From Nostocoides_A vanveenii (GTDB lineage: Bacteria > Actinomycetota > Actinomycetes > Actinomycetales > Dermatophilaceae): 64,000 nt of DNA. Below the pieces are notes generated by a model, which was given only the letters and a program-made list of their open reading frames with translations, was not told where the DNA came from and did not search any database. Position 1 is the first letter of the stretch, and every line of letters starts with the position of its first letter. A program made the translations under genes and the position numbers. This document shows, in pieces, positions 1-8,217 of the stretch. The stretch covers positions 1 through 64,000 of the forward strand of contig NZ_BAAAPN010000106.1 of the NCBI RefSeq assembly GCF_039531165.1. The letters run 5' to 3'.

Positions 1-119
1 AACGCGGTCATCATCACCCGAAGCCTGCTCCGCCGAGCCTGGACGACCCACCGCTGGGACACCCGACCCACCCGACGACCCTGACCTATCCGCGCGATCT
101 CTAAGGAGATATTCAAGAA
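1..119 (+). other. Upstream region, possible 3' end of a previous gene
   Basis: All three forward frames stay open for part of this stretch. Frame 1 runs from base 1 to a TGA at 82-84 and frame 3 to a TAA at 103-105. Neither tail is recognisable, so I cannot say whether a gene from outside the window ends here. The only clear signal is an AAGGAG ribosome-binding site at 103-108 serving the short reading frame that follows. Confidence 0.25.
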
Positions 120-203
120 ATGGTCAAGAAGCGAGGGCAGTGGTGGGGCCGGTGGGGCGAATGTGACGCTGTGCGGGACGCCCAGAAGGCCCAACTACCA
201 TGA
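120..203 (+). CDS. Putative 27-residue leader peptide before guaB
   Basis: ATG at 120 follows an AAGGAG site (103-108) at 11-nt spacing, one of the better Shine-Dalgarno matches in the window. The peptide starts MVKKRGQWWGRWGEC, is basic at the N-terminus and has three Trp within five positions. The TGA at 201-203 ends four bases before the guaB ATG at 208, close enough for translational coupling. guaB itself has only a poorly placed AGAAGG (184-189). No family is recognised. It could be a leader peptide that sets guaB translation, or a chance frame behind a good site. Ribosome profiling or a start-codon mutation with a guaB fusion would decide. Confidence 0.4.
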   Translation: MVKKRGQWWGRWGECDAVRDAQKAQLP

Positions 204-207
204 CGTC

Positions 208-1743
208 ATGACGAGCGGCTCTTCCTCGATCGCGGCAACCGACGACACCGAGGGCCCGTTCGGGCTCCTTGGGCTGACCTATGACGATGTCCTTCTTTTG
301 CCTGGCGAGTCCGATGTGATCCCCAGCGAGGTCGACACCACCTCTCGGCTGACCCGAGAACTCGACCTGCGCGTCCCGCTCATCTCGGCGGCGATGGACA
401 CCGTGACCGAGGCGCGGATGGCGATAGCGATGGCTCGGCAAGGCGGAATCGGCGTGCTCCACCGCAATCTCTCGATCGCCGACCAGGCCCATCAGGTCGA
501 CCTGGTCAAGCGCACCCAGACCGGCATGATCACCGACCCGATCACCATCGGCCCGGACGCCACCTTGGAGGACCTGGACGACCTGTGCGGCCAGTACCGC
601 GTCTCCGGCCTGCCGGTGGTCGGCGTCGACAACGAGCTGCTCGGCATCATCACCAACCGCGACCTGCGCTTCACCCCGGTCGCCGAGTGGGCCAGCACCA
701 AGGTCTCCGAGGTGATGACGCCGATGCCGCTGTTCACCGCGCCGGTCGGCATCGACCGCCAGGCGGCCACGGCGCTGCTGCGCCAGAACAAGCGCGAACG
801 GCTGCCCCTGGTCGACGACCAGGGCCGCCTGGCCGGTCTGATCACCGTCAAGGACTTCGTGAAGTCCGAGCAGTTCCCGTATGCCAGCAAGGACGACCAC
901 GGCCGCCTGCTCGTCGGCGCCGCCGTCGGCTTCTTCGGGGATGCCTGGGAGCGCGCCGCCACCCTAGTCGAAGCGGGTGTCGACGTCTTGGTCGTCGACA
1001 CCGCCAACGGCCACGCCCGCTTGATGCTGGAGATGATCGAGCGGCTCAAGCGCGACCCGGCGACTCGCAGCGCACAGGTGATCGGCGGCAATATCGCGAC
1101 CCGGGCCGGCGCCCAGGCGCTCATCGACGCCGGCGCGGATGCGGTCAAGGTCGGTGTCGGCCCCGGCTCGATCTGCACCACCCGCGTCGTCGCCGGCGTC
1201 GGCGTACCCCAGATCACCGCGATCCACGAGGCGGCGAAGGCCTGCCGGCCGGCGGGCGTGCCGGTGATCGGCGACGGCGGCCTGCAGTATTCGGGGGACA
1301 TCGCCAAGGCGCTCGTTGCCGGTGCGGACACGGTGATGATCGGCTCGCTCTTCGCCGGCTGCGAGGAGACGCCGGGGGACACCGTCTTCATCAACGGCAA
1401 ACAGTTCAAGGCCTATCGCGGGATGGGCTCGGTCGGGGCGATGAGCTCGCGCGGCAAGAAGTCCTACTCCAAGGACCGCTACTTCCAGGCCGATGTCACC
1501 AGCGACGACAAGATCGTGCCCGAGGGGATCGAGGGTCAGGTCGCCTATCGTGGTCCGGTCTCGCAGGTCGCGCACCAGTTGATCGGCGGCCTGCACCAGT
1601 CGATGTTCTATGTCGGGTCCCGGACCATTCCGGAGTTGCACGCCAAGGGTCGCTTCGTGCGGATCACGGCAGCGGGGCTCAAGGAGAGCCACCCGCACGA
1701 CGTGCAGATGGTCGCCGAGGCCCCCAACTATCGCGGCCGCTGA
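208..1743 (+). CDS. guaB: IMP dehydrogenase
   Basis: GuaB oxidises IMP to XMP with NAD+, the committed step to GMP. The 511-residue length fits the family. The N-terminal LTYDDVLLLPG block, two CBS domains inserted at about residues 100-220, the catalytic-loop GPGSICTTR with Cys323, the GDGGLQYSGDI phosphate-binding strand and the YRGMGSVGAMSSRG flap region are all visible. I chose ATG 208 because it puts the conserved block at the usual distance; a GTG at 163 would add 15 residues. guaB3 follows after a broken toxin-antitoxin pair, and guaA lies about 16 kb downstream on the same strand. Confidence 0.97.
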   Translation: MTSGSSSIAATDDTEGPFGLLGLTYDDVLLLPGESDVIPSEVDTTSRLTRELDLRVPLISAAMDTVTEARMAIAMARQGGIGVLHRNLSIADQAHQVDLVKRTQTGMITDPITIGPDATLEDLDDLCGQYRVSGLPVVGVDNELLGIITNRDLRFTPVAEWASTKVSEVMTPMPLFTAPVGIDRQAATALLRQNKRERLPLVDDQGRLAGLITVKDFVKSEQFPYASKDDHGRLLVGAAVGFFGDAWERAATLVEAGVDVLVVDTANGHARLMLEMIERLKRDPATRSAQVIGGNIATRAGAQALIDAGADAVKVGVGPGSICTTRVVAGVGVPQITAIHEAAKACRPAGVPVIGDGGLQYSGDIAKALVAGADTVMIGSLFAGCEETPGDTVFINGKQFKAYRGMGSVGAMSSRGKKSYSKDRYFQADVTSDDKIVPEGIEGQVAYRGPVSQVAHQLIGGLHQSMFYVGSRTIPELHAKGRFVRITAAGLKESHPHDVQMVAEAPNYRGR

Positions 1744-1786
1744 CCCACACCAAGGGCGAGACGACCCGCGCGTGCGCGCGCGAGGC

Positions 1787-2193
1787 TCAGCCCGGGCGCG
1801 CCTCGACCCGGGCGTCGCGGACATCGGTATGCCGGAAGTCCTCGCCCGTGAACAGCAGGGCTCGCTCGCGTCGATCGCCAGGGCATAGGACAGGCAATCG
1901 CCGAAGTTGAGCCGGGCCGGGTGCCCCGTCCCCTTGCCGAACCGGCCGTATGCCGCGCACGCCAGCGCCGCGTGCGCGGCGGTCATCGCGACAACAGGCA
2001 CCCCGTGGTCGATGAGCACTGTGTCGAGATCGCCAGGCAGGCCGCCGGATCTGGCATCGAAAACGATGCCGGTCTCGAGATAGGTGCCCGCGGACACTTT
2101 CGGTGCCGGGTCGGCTTCGATCAGGCGGCTGAACTTGGCGCCCTCGCTCTCGCCGAGCAGGATGGCGATCAGCGCCGAGGTGTCCACGATCAC
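1787..2193 (-). pseudogene. vapC: VapC-type PIN-domain toxin, frameshifted
   Basis: GTG 2193 opens a PIN domain (MIVDTSALIAILLGES, then RLNFGDCLSYALA) with the first acidic residue D4 and the later FGD. After ALAIDASEP the frame is lost. The expected ending LLFTGEDFRHTDVRDA continues in the next frame to a TGA at 1787-1789. The break maps to about 1866, where one base is missing in the Pro-Leu-Leu codons. The GTG overlaps the vapB stop in a GTGA, so the pair was translationally coupled. VapC proteins are RNases held by VapB; the shifted product would lose its C-terminal part, including later active-site residues. A sequencing error is the alternative, but the partner gene is also shifted. Confidence 0.75.
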
Positions 2194-2454
2194 GCCGGCA
2201 ACCCCGTCTCGGGATCGTAAAGGTCATCGGCGCGACGCCGGATCGCGGCGCGATCCTGCTCGGTCAGGTCGGCGTGGATGCGTTGAAGAGTTGCGTCGAT
2301 GCGCGCTCGGCGATCCTCCTCGGCGGCACGGAGAATATGCGCTAAATAGCGCTTCGAGGGCGCTGGCGATCGCGCCGGTCTGTGTCTGCCCCGTGCGGAG
2401 CGCGATCTCGCGGGCCAGCGCGCACACCTCTTCGTTCTTGATATTTCGGCTCAT
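2190..2454 (-). pseudogene. vapB: VapB-type antitoxin, frameshifted
   Basis: ATG 2454 starts MSRNIKNEEVCALAREIA, the N-terminal DNA-binding motif of the VapB/PSK family. The frame is intact to ALEALFSAYSP. The true family ending (RYLAHILRAAEEDRRARI, later ADDLYDPETGLPA) sits in the neighbouring frame and ends at the TGA in 2190-2192. One extra base (or two missing) near 2350 explains the break. The C-terminus of VapB is what binds and blocks the toxin, so the shifted product should not neutralise VapC. Loss of both partners is consistent with a decaying module inserted between guaB and guaB3. Confidence 0.7.
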
Positions 2455-2557
2455 GGGTAGAGGTCTGCCTTTTCTGTCTACCAGGGTAGAAAGGCGCCAC
2501 CGGAGTGGCCGCGGGCGGCGGGCGGACCGGCATACGGGGTGCTTGTAGCCTTGCGCG

Positions 2558-3679
2558 GTGACCGAGATCGAGATCGGCCGCGGCAAGCGCGGCAGGCGGG
2601 CCTACTCCCTCGACGAGATTGCCGTCGTGCCCTCGCGGCGCACACGCGATCCCGAGGATGTCTCGACCAACTGGCAGATCGACGCCTATCACTTCGACAT
2701 TCCGGTGCTGGCCGCCCCGATGGATTCGGTGATGTCGCCGCAGACGGCCATCGCACTCGGGGGTCTCGGTGGTCTCGGCGTGCTCGACCTCGAGGGCCTG
2801 TGGACGCGGTATGCCGATCCCGAGCCGCTGCTCGCCGAGATCGCCGGGCTCGCCCCTGAACTGGCCACCGCCCGGATGCAGCAGATCTATGCCGAGGACA
2901 TCAAGCCCGAGTTGATCAGCGAGCGGCTGCGCGAGATCCGCAAGGCCGGGGTCACGGTGGCCGCCGCCTTGTCTCCGCAGCGCACGCAGCAATTCTGGAA
3001 CTCAGTGCTGGAGAGCAATGTCGACATCTTCGTCATCCGGGGCACGACGGTCTCGGCCGAGCATGTCTCGAGCCAGGCCGAGCCGCTGAACCTCAAGCGG
3101 TTCATCTATGAACTCGAGGTGCCCGTCATCGTCGGCGGCGCGGCGAGCTATATGGCGGCACTTCACCTGATGCGCACCGGTGCCGCCGGCGTGCTCGTCG
3201 GCTTCGGTGGCGGGGCCGCCCAGACCACCCGCACCTCGCTCGGCATCCACGCCCCGATGGCGACGGCGATCGCCGATGTCGCGGCGGCGCGCCGGGACTA
3301 TCTCGATGAGTCCGGTGGCCGGTATGTCCACGTGATCGCCGACGGCGGTATGGGCCGCGCCGGTGACATCGTCAAGGCGATCGCCTGCGGCGCGGACGCG
3401 GTGATGTTGGGCGCCGCCCTCGCGCGAGCGAGCGAGGCGCCCGGGAACGGGCACCACTGGGGGCCGGAGGCTCACCATGGTCAACTGCCTCGCGGCGAGC
3501 GGGTGGCGGTCGGGACCCTCGGGTCGCTGCAGGACATCCTCTATGGCCCGAGCCAGAGTGCCGATGGCAAGACCAACCTGATGGGCGCGCTGCGCCGGGC
3601 CATGGCGACCACCGGCTATACCGATGTCAAGGAGTTCCAGCGCATCGAGGTCGTGGTCGCGCCCGACGACCGCACCTGA
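2558..3679 (+). CDS. guaB3: GuaB3 family, IMP dehydrogenase-related protein
   Basis: A 373-residue TIM-barrel of the IMPDH family without CBS domains, the usual actinobacterial second copy beside guaB. The phosphate-binding region VIADGGMGRAGDIVKAIACG is kept. The catalytic Cys of GuaB (SICTTR) is replaced by Gln in GGGAAQTTRTSLG, so ordinary IMPDH chemistry through a Cys-XMP adduct is not expected. Its function is unsettled in the family. GTG 2558 lies 6 nt after a TAGCCT hexamer (2546-2551), suggesting a leaderless mRNA. An octamer copy (CGGCATAC, 2528-2535) falls in the promoter spacer. Confidence 0.9.
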   Translation: MTEIEIGRGKRGRRAYSLDEIAVVPSRRTRDPEDVSTNWQIDAYHFDIPVLAAPMDSVMSPQTAIALGGLGGLGVLDLEGLWTRYADPEPLLAEIAGLAPELATARMQQIYAEDIKPELISERLREIRKAGVTVAAALSPQRTQQFWNSVLESNVDIFVIRGTTVSAEHVSSQAEPLNLKRFIYELEVPVIVGGAASYMAALHLMRTGAAGVLVGFGGGAAQTTRTSLGIHAPMATAIADVAAARRDYLDESGGRYVHVIADGGMGRAGDIVKAIACGADAVMLGAALARASEAPGNGHHWGPEAHHGQLPRGERVAVGTLGSLQDILYGPSQSADGKTNLMGALRRAMATTGYTDVKEFQRIEVVVAPDDRT

Positions 3680-3680
3680 G

Positions 3681-3716
3681 GCCGCGCCGCCCCGGTCGTG
3701 GCCAGGGCGGCGCGGC
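3681..3716. terminator. GC-rich hairpin between convergent genes
   Basis: Perfect 12-bp inverted repeat, GCCGCGCCGCCC at 3681-3692 and its complement at 3705-3716, with a 12-nt loop. It starts two bases after the guaB3 stop and faces the end of the leftward secreted-protein gene, so it can stop transcription from both sides. There is no T-tract, as is common in high-GC actinobacteria. Confidence 0.65.
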
Positions 3717-3733
3717 GCGAGTGACGGGTCAGG

Positions 3734-4351
3734 TCACGGGATCGACTTCAGCGGGCCGGCGGCCGCCGGGAAGTTGCGGGTGCTGAGGATCTGGACGCCC
3801 GCGTTGTGGTCGCCGTTGAAGGGGGTGGTGGCGCCCGCGCAGCCGGAGGCGGCGGCGTCGGCGGGGGAGTTGAACCACAGGCCGAGGTGGTACTGGTGGA
3901 CCGGTGCGAAGGCTGGGTTCGCGGCGGCGTCGCCGGCGTGCACGACCGGGGCCGGCGCGGCACCCGGGGCAACCGAGAAGGTCTCCTTGTTGAAGCGGCC
4001 CACGACGGTCACCTGGCCGGCGCCCCACGCATCGGTGTGCAGGTCGCTTTGGTACCACGAAACACCGAAGGGCGCGTCCGGCACCTGAGTGACGAACAGG
4101 TCGTAGTCGGCGTTGGGTCGCAGGCCGGCGGCCTTCAGGACGAGCTTCTCGGTGGTGCCCTGCTTGGTGACGACGACCGTGGCCTTGGCGCTGGGGAGGC
4201 AGGCGGCGGGAGTGCCATTCGAGCGGACCATGGTGAAGGTCTTGCCGACCGGAGCCTTGGCCGTCAGCGCCGACACGGCGCCGGTGGAGCCGAGGGTCAG
4301 GGCCAGGCTGGCTCCGCTGAGAGCGGCGGCGAGAGAGGTGGAGATGCGCAT
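3734..4351 (-). CDS. Secreted protein of unknown function, 205 aa
   Basis: The N-terminus MRISTSLAAALSGASLALTL followed by an Ala-rich stretch is a clear Sec signal peptide, cleaved near residue 28. The mature part is about 175 residues with no membrane segment, two Cys far apart (near residues 51 and 170) that may pair, and a beta-rich look (KATVVVTKQGTTEKLVLKAAG). I do not recognise a domain. A second secreted protein gene lies just upstream on the same strand with a 113-bp gap, so the two may be co-transcribed, but no functional link is visible. Confidence 0.75.
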   Translation of the reverse strand: MRISTSLAAALSGASLALTLGSTGAVSALTAKAPVGKTFTMVRSNGTPAACLPSAKATVVVTKQGTTEKLVLKAAGLRPNADYDLFVTQVPDAPFGVSWYQSDLHTDAWGAGQVTVVGRFNKETFSVAPGAAPAPVVHAGDAAANPAFAPVHQYHLGLWFNSPADAAASGCAGATTPFNGDHNAGVQILSTRNFPAAAGPLKSIP

Positions 4352-4464
4352 CGCAGTGCCTTTCGGATCGGGTCCGCCGGCGCTTCCGGCGGGCTGCGAC
4401 CACAGTGCGCTCAGGAGGTTCGGGCGCGCATTGGGCGGCTACCTTAGATCCCCCGCTCCGAGAC

Positions 4465-5229
4465 TTAGCGCAGGATCGCGCCGACCAACCCGCGGACGGA
4501 TGATTCGGGCACTGAGGAGAAGCTGGGCGCGTCACCGGCCAGCGTCGCCATCAGCACCTTGCCTTCGGAACCCGTTGCGCAGTAGGCCGATTCGACTCCT
4601 TTGACGCGGAGGGTCGCCTTGGGCGAGCCCGCGACGAGATACCGCACGAGGTATTGATCCACCGGGGCACCGTCGAGCGAAATGGGCACCACGACACAGC
4701 TCGCGCCGGTGACCCCGGCGACGCGGACCGCGGGAATCTTGCGCTGGCCCCAGGCGGTCAGGGCCAGGCTGCTGCCCGCCCGGGCGGCGACGCCGAGGAC
4801 GACGACGTCGTTGCCGTCCTCGCCCGCGAAGGCGTCATTGCCATCCCCCGGCGACCAGATGGCGATGTCGTCGCCGTCCTCGCCGATCAATGCGTCATTG
4901 CGGCCCGAGGACCCGCCGTCAGGGCCCCCGACGAGAATGTCGGCGCCGGTGCCGCCGAGCAGGGTGTCGCTACCGCGGCGGGCGATGAGCAGATCGTCGT
5001 TGTCCCGGCCGAACATCACGTCCGCGTTGTCCATGTGCTGCGCCACGCTCACGCCGGCGGGCTGGATGACGGGATTGGCGGCGTTGTCGTCGTCACGTCC
5101 GACGTGGACATCCTTAGCCGGCGTCCCGGGGTCGAAGACCGCCAGGCCGGGGTAGGCCGTGGCAAGGGCAATGCCGGTTGCGGTCAGCACGGCCGCGAGC
5201 AGATGCCGCGGGCGGGGGCGGATGGGCAT
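4465..5229 (-). CDS. Secreted RTX-like repeat protein, 254 aa
   Basis: ATG 5229 gives MPIRPRPRHLLAAVLTATGI, a signal peptide with a basic start and hydrophobic core. The centre (about residues 65-145) holds degenerate Asp/Gly/Asn-rich nonapeptide repeats such as GGTGADILVGG, GEDGDDIAIW and GEDGNDVVVLG, the form of hemolysin-type calcium-binding repeats that fold into a parallel beta-roll on binding Ca2+. The last 100 residues contain two Cys that could form a disulfide. No type I secretion genes are nearby and the signal peptide implies Sec export, so this is not a classical RTX toxin. It may be a Ca2+-dependent surface or extracellular protein. Confidence 0.7.
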   Translation of the reverse strand: MPIRPRPRHLLAAVLTATGIALATAYPGLAVFDPGTPAKDVHVGRDDDNAANPVIQPAGVSVAQHMDNADVMFGRDNDDLLIARRGSDTLLGGTGADILVGGPDGGSSGRNDALIGEDGDDIAIWSPGDGNDAFAGEDGNDVVVLGVAARAGSSLALTAWGQRKIPAVRVAGVTGASCVVVPISLDGAPVDQYLVRYLVAGSPKATLRVKGVESAYCATGSEGKVLMATLAGDAPSFSSVPESSVRGLVGAILR

Positions 5230-5320
5230 GGCGGGCTCCTGACTATCGGCCGGGGCGGCTCGATCGACGATAGTGCCCACTAGGGTCGGCGTCAGCGGAA
5301 TCCGCAAGGTCGGAGGTGTC

Positions 5321-8146
5321 ATGGCGAGCGAGCTGCGCTTTGTCGGCCGTGACGCCGAGATCGCGGTGCTGCGAGCGGCGTTCGATGACAGTGCCGGCGG
5401 GCGGCCACGCGTGGTCGTCGTGCTGGGAGATCTGGGCGTCGGCAAGACCCGGCTGGTCACCGAGGCCCTGCGTGTGGTCCGCCCCGTGGTGCTGGCGGGC
5501 GCTTGTGCCCCGGTTGTTGGTGAGCCCCTGCCCTACGCGCCGCTCATCCAAGCGCTGCGTCGACTGGAGTCAAAGCCACCGGGACGCAAGGAGATCGAGC
5601 GATTCCCCGAATTGAGCCGGCTGATGGCGGGAGTGACGACGGCCGAGCCCACGGCCGGGGCGTCGGCGGCCATCGGGCCCCAATGGCGGCTTTATCAGGC
5701 CGTCCTCGGCCTGCTGCAGGCCCTCGGGCACGCCCGTCAGGTCGCGCTGATCGTCGACGATCTGCAGTGGGCCGACCAAGCCAGCCTTGACCTCTTGGGG
5801 CACCTGGCCATCAACCTCACCGACGAGCGGGTAGCGCTGGTCGTCACCAGTCGCACCGATCACGGGCAAGCGGGCGACGCTGCCCACCGGATGATCGGGG
5901 AACTGGGCCGGCTTCGTCAGACAGTCGTCATCGGGCTGGGCCCACTGACGGGTGCGGACGCGATTCGCCTCGCCGGTGTGGCCGGGCCCGCGCTCGATCC
6001 CGCGCAAGTCGAGACCCTGGCGCAGCGCTCCGGCGGCAACCCCCTGCTCGCCGAGCAACTGGCCGACAGCACGACCGGCGCGTTCGCGATCCCTCCGACC
6101 GTCGAGGCGCTCTTCACGGCGCGGATCGCCGCGCTGCCCCCGCTCGCTCGCGACCTGGTGCACGCACTTGCCGTTGCCGGCGGCAGGGCCGATCTGGACG
6201 ATTTGGTCGTGATGACGGATCGACCCCTGGAACAGGTGGAAGCGGCCGCCCGAGGTGCGTTCGACGCGCACGTGCTGTGCCCCGCGGGACCAGGATTGGC
6301 TTTCCGGCATGCAGCGTGCGCGGAGGTGGCCTATGCCGACGCCTTGCCAAGCGAGCGGCGCCGCTTGCACGAGCGCGCGATGGGAGTCCTCGCGGGCCGC
6401 ACCGATGATGCGTCCGTGCTGGCGTTGGCGCGGCATACGGAAATGGCGCACGCCGAGACGGTGGCGATCACGGTTGCCGCGGCACGCGTGGCCGAGCATC
6501 GGTGGGCCTTCGCCGAAGCGGGTCGGTGGTATGGCCGCGCCGAAGCGCTTCTCGACGCCGGCGCGGTTGCGGATCACGAGAGCTTGCCCGACCTGCGCCT
6601 CGCCGCGGCACGCGCCTACGGCTTGGCTGGCGCGTATGACCAGGCGCGGGCCGTGCTGAATCGGGCGCTCGTGCACGCCGGATCCGATAGTGCGCGGGCG
6701 GACATCCTGTGGCGGATGGGCGCGATCGATTTCGTCACCGGTGCCGGAGAGGCGGCGGACAGCGCTCTCGCACAAGCGCGTTCACTGCTCTCTGACGGCG
6801 ATGAACAGGTGTCGGTCCCCGTCCTCGCGTGGTCTGCGCGGGTGGCGGCCGCCTGGTCGCGCACCGATGACGCCGCCCGGTTCGGCGCAGAGGCGGTAGC
6901 TCTGGCCGAGGCTGCCGGATCGGTGCGCTGGGCGGGCATCGCGCATAACGCCCTCGGGGTGGCGGCCGCGCTCGCCGGTGATCTGGCGACCGCGACCGAC
7001 CACCTACAGGTGGCTCTGGCCAGCGCGCACGAGGGCGGCAGCGTCGACGATCTCGTCGCGGCCTATGTCAATCTCGGGAACGTCCTGGGCATGTCTGGCG
7101 ATCCGTCGGGACAGTTCGCGGTGTGCGAGCAGGGCATCGAGGAACTCGGCCGGTGCGGCGTCCTGCGACACAGCGGGAGCGTGCTGATCGCCAACGCCGT
7201 CGAGGCGCTGATGCTCTTGGGGCGGTTGGAGGATGCCTACACACGCGGAGCTCACGGCATGGCCATCGCCCCCGATGGGTTGGTCAAGTCGCCTATCGCG
7301 ATGCGGGCCGCGCAGGCCGCCGCCTGCGTCGGGCGCCTTGAGCAGGCGCGCGCCTGGGCCGACGAAGCTGCTCGGCTGATGCTCGACCGGGATGCGCCTG
7401 CAACCTGGCGGCTGGCCGTGGCCGAGGCTGGAACCGAGGTGGCCCTCTGGGCAGGCGAGCCCGAACGTGCCCTGGACATGGCTCTGGCCAATCTGACGCA
7501 GGCCGAGGCCGCCGGCCTGGGCTACCCGGCTCGACTGATCGCGCTGGCCTGGCGTGCGCTGGGGGATGTGGTCACGGCCGGTGGCCGCCCGGACGGACCG
7601 GCCGCTGCGCTCCGTGCGCTGACCGAGCGGCGCCGCGGCGAAGTGAGCGCGCTGGAGGCGGCTGAGAGGGGGCGGGCGGACGGCCATACGCATGTCGGCT
7701 CCTGGCAGCGGGCCGAAGCCACGATCCGCGGGCCGGTCGCGCAAGCATACGTTCACTGGCGGATCGCGGAAGCGACGCTCCGGTCGGGGACCGGGGTCGC
7801 GGCCGTGAGCGCCCTACGGACGGCCTACGCGAGTGCCACGAATGTCGGGTTGGTGCCCCTCATCGCTGAGGTCGAGCGCACGGCCCGGTGGTATCGGATC
7901 GACCTCGAGGCCAGCTCGGCCGCGACGGACGCGGCTGAGCCGCTGCCCGGACTGACCGCCCGTGAGCGCGAGATCCTCGACGACGTCGCAGCCGGCTGCA
8001 CCAACGGCGAGATCGCGGCCCGCCACGGCATCAGCGTCAAGACGGCGAGCGTGCACGTGTCGAACATTCTGCGCAAGCTCGGTGTCCCGACCCGCCAGGA
8101 CGCCGCCCGCATAGCGCACCGCCACGGACTGCCCTCCGCGCGATAG
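5321..8146 (+). CDS. LuxR-family ATP-binding (LAL-type) transcriptional regulator
   Basis: A 941-residue regulator with an N-terminal STAND/AAA ATPase, a long helical middle likely made of TPR-like repeats, and a C-terminal LuxR helix-turn-helix. Walker A is GDLGVGKT (about residues 36-43) and Walker B is VALIVDDLQWAD. The DNA-binding end reads LPGLTAREREILDDVAAG, then the recognition helix region SVKTASVHVSNILRKLGV. LAL regulators act as ligand-responsive switches that activate operons, often for sugar use or secondary metabolism. GGAGG lies 5 nt before ATG 5321, and a TAGGGT -10-like hexamer at 5280-5285 implies a short leader. It diverges from the RTX-like gene across 91 bp; its target is unknown. 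Confidence 0.88.
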   Translation: MASELRFVGRDAEIAVLRAAFDDSAGGRPRVVVVLGDLGVGKTRLVTEALRVVRPVVLAGACAPVVGEPLPYAPLIQALRRLESKPPGRKEIERFPELSRLMAGVTTAEPTAGASAAIGPQWRLYQAVLGLLQALGHARQVALIVDDLQWADQASLDLLGHLAINLTDERVALVVTSRTDHGQAGDAAHRMIGELGRLRQTVVIGLGPLTGADAIRLAGVAGPALDPAQVETLAQRSGGNPLLAEQLADSTTGAFAIPPTVEALFTARIAALPPLARDLVHALAVAGGRADLDDLVVMTDRPLEQVEAAARGAFDAHVLCPAGPGLAFRHAACAEVAYADALPSERRRLHERAMGVLAGRTDDASVLALARHTEMAHAETVAITVAAARVAEHRWAFAEAGRWYGRAEALLDAGAVADHESLPDLRLAAARAYGLAGAYDQARAVLNRALVHAGSDSARADILWRMGAIDFVTGAGEAADSALAQARSLLSDGDEQVSVPVLAWSARVAAAWSRTDDAARFGAEAVALAEAAGSVRWAGIAHNALGVAAALAGDLATATDHLQVALASAHEGGSVDDLVAAYVNLGNVLGMSGDPSGQFAVCEQGIEELGRCGVLRHSGSVLIANAVEALMLLGRLEDAYTRGAHGMAIAPDGLVKSPIAMRAAQAAACVGRLEQARAWADEAARLMLDRDAPATWRLAVAEAGTEVALWAGEPERALDMALANLTQAEAAGLGYPARLIALAWRALGDVVTAGGRPDGPAAALRALTERRRGEVSALEAAERGRADGHTHVGSWQRAEATIRGPVAQAYVHWRIAEATLRSGTGVAAVSALRTAYASATNVGLVPLIAEVERTARWYRIDLEASSAATDAAEPLPGLTAREREILDDVAAGCTNGEIAARHGISVKTASVHVSNILRKLGVPTRQDAARIAHRHGLPSAR

Positions 8147-8217
8147 TCCCGGTCACGGTCTTGGACCCACAGTCCGGGCCGCCGCCGGGCTCTACCGGCG
8201 AGTAATACCCTGGGGAG

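Noticed and set aside
4465..5229. RTX toxin
   Set aside because: The repeats fit, but a Sec signal peptide is present and no type I secretion genes are nearby, so a toxin call is not justified.
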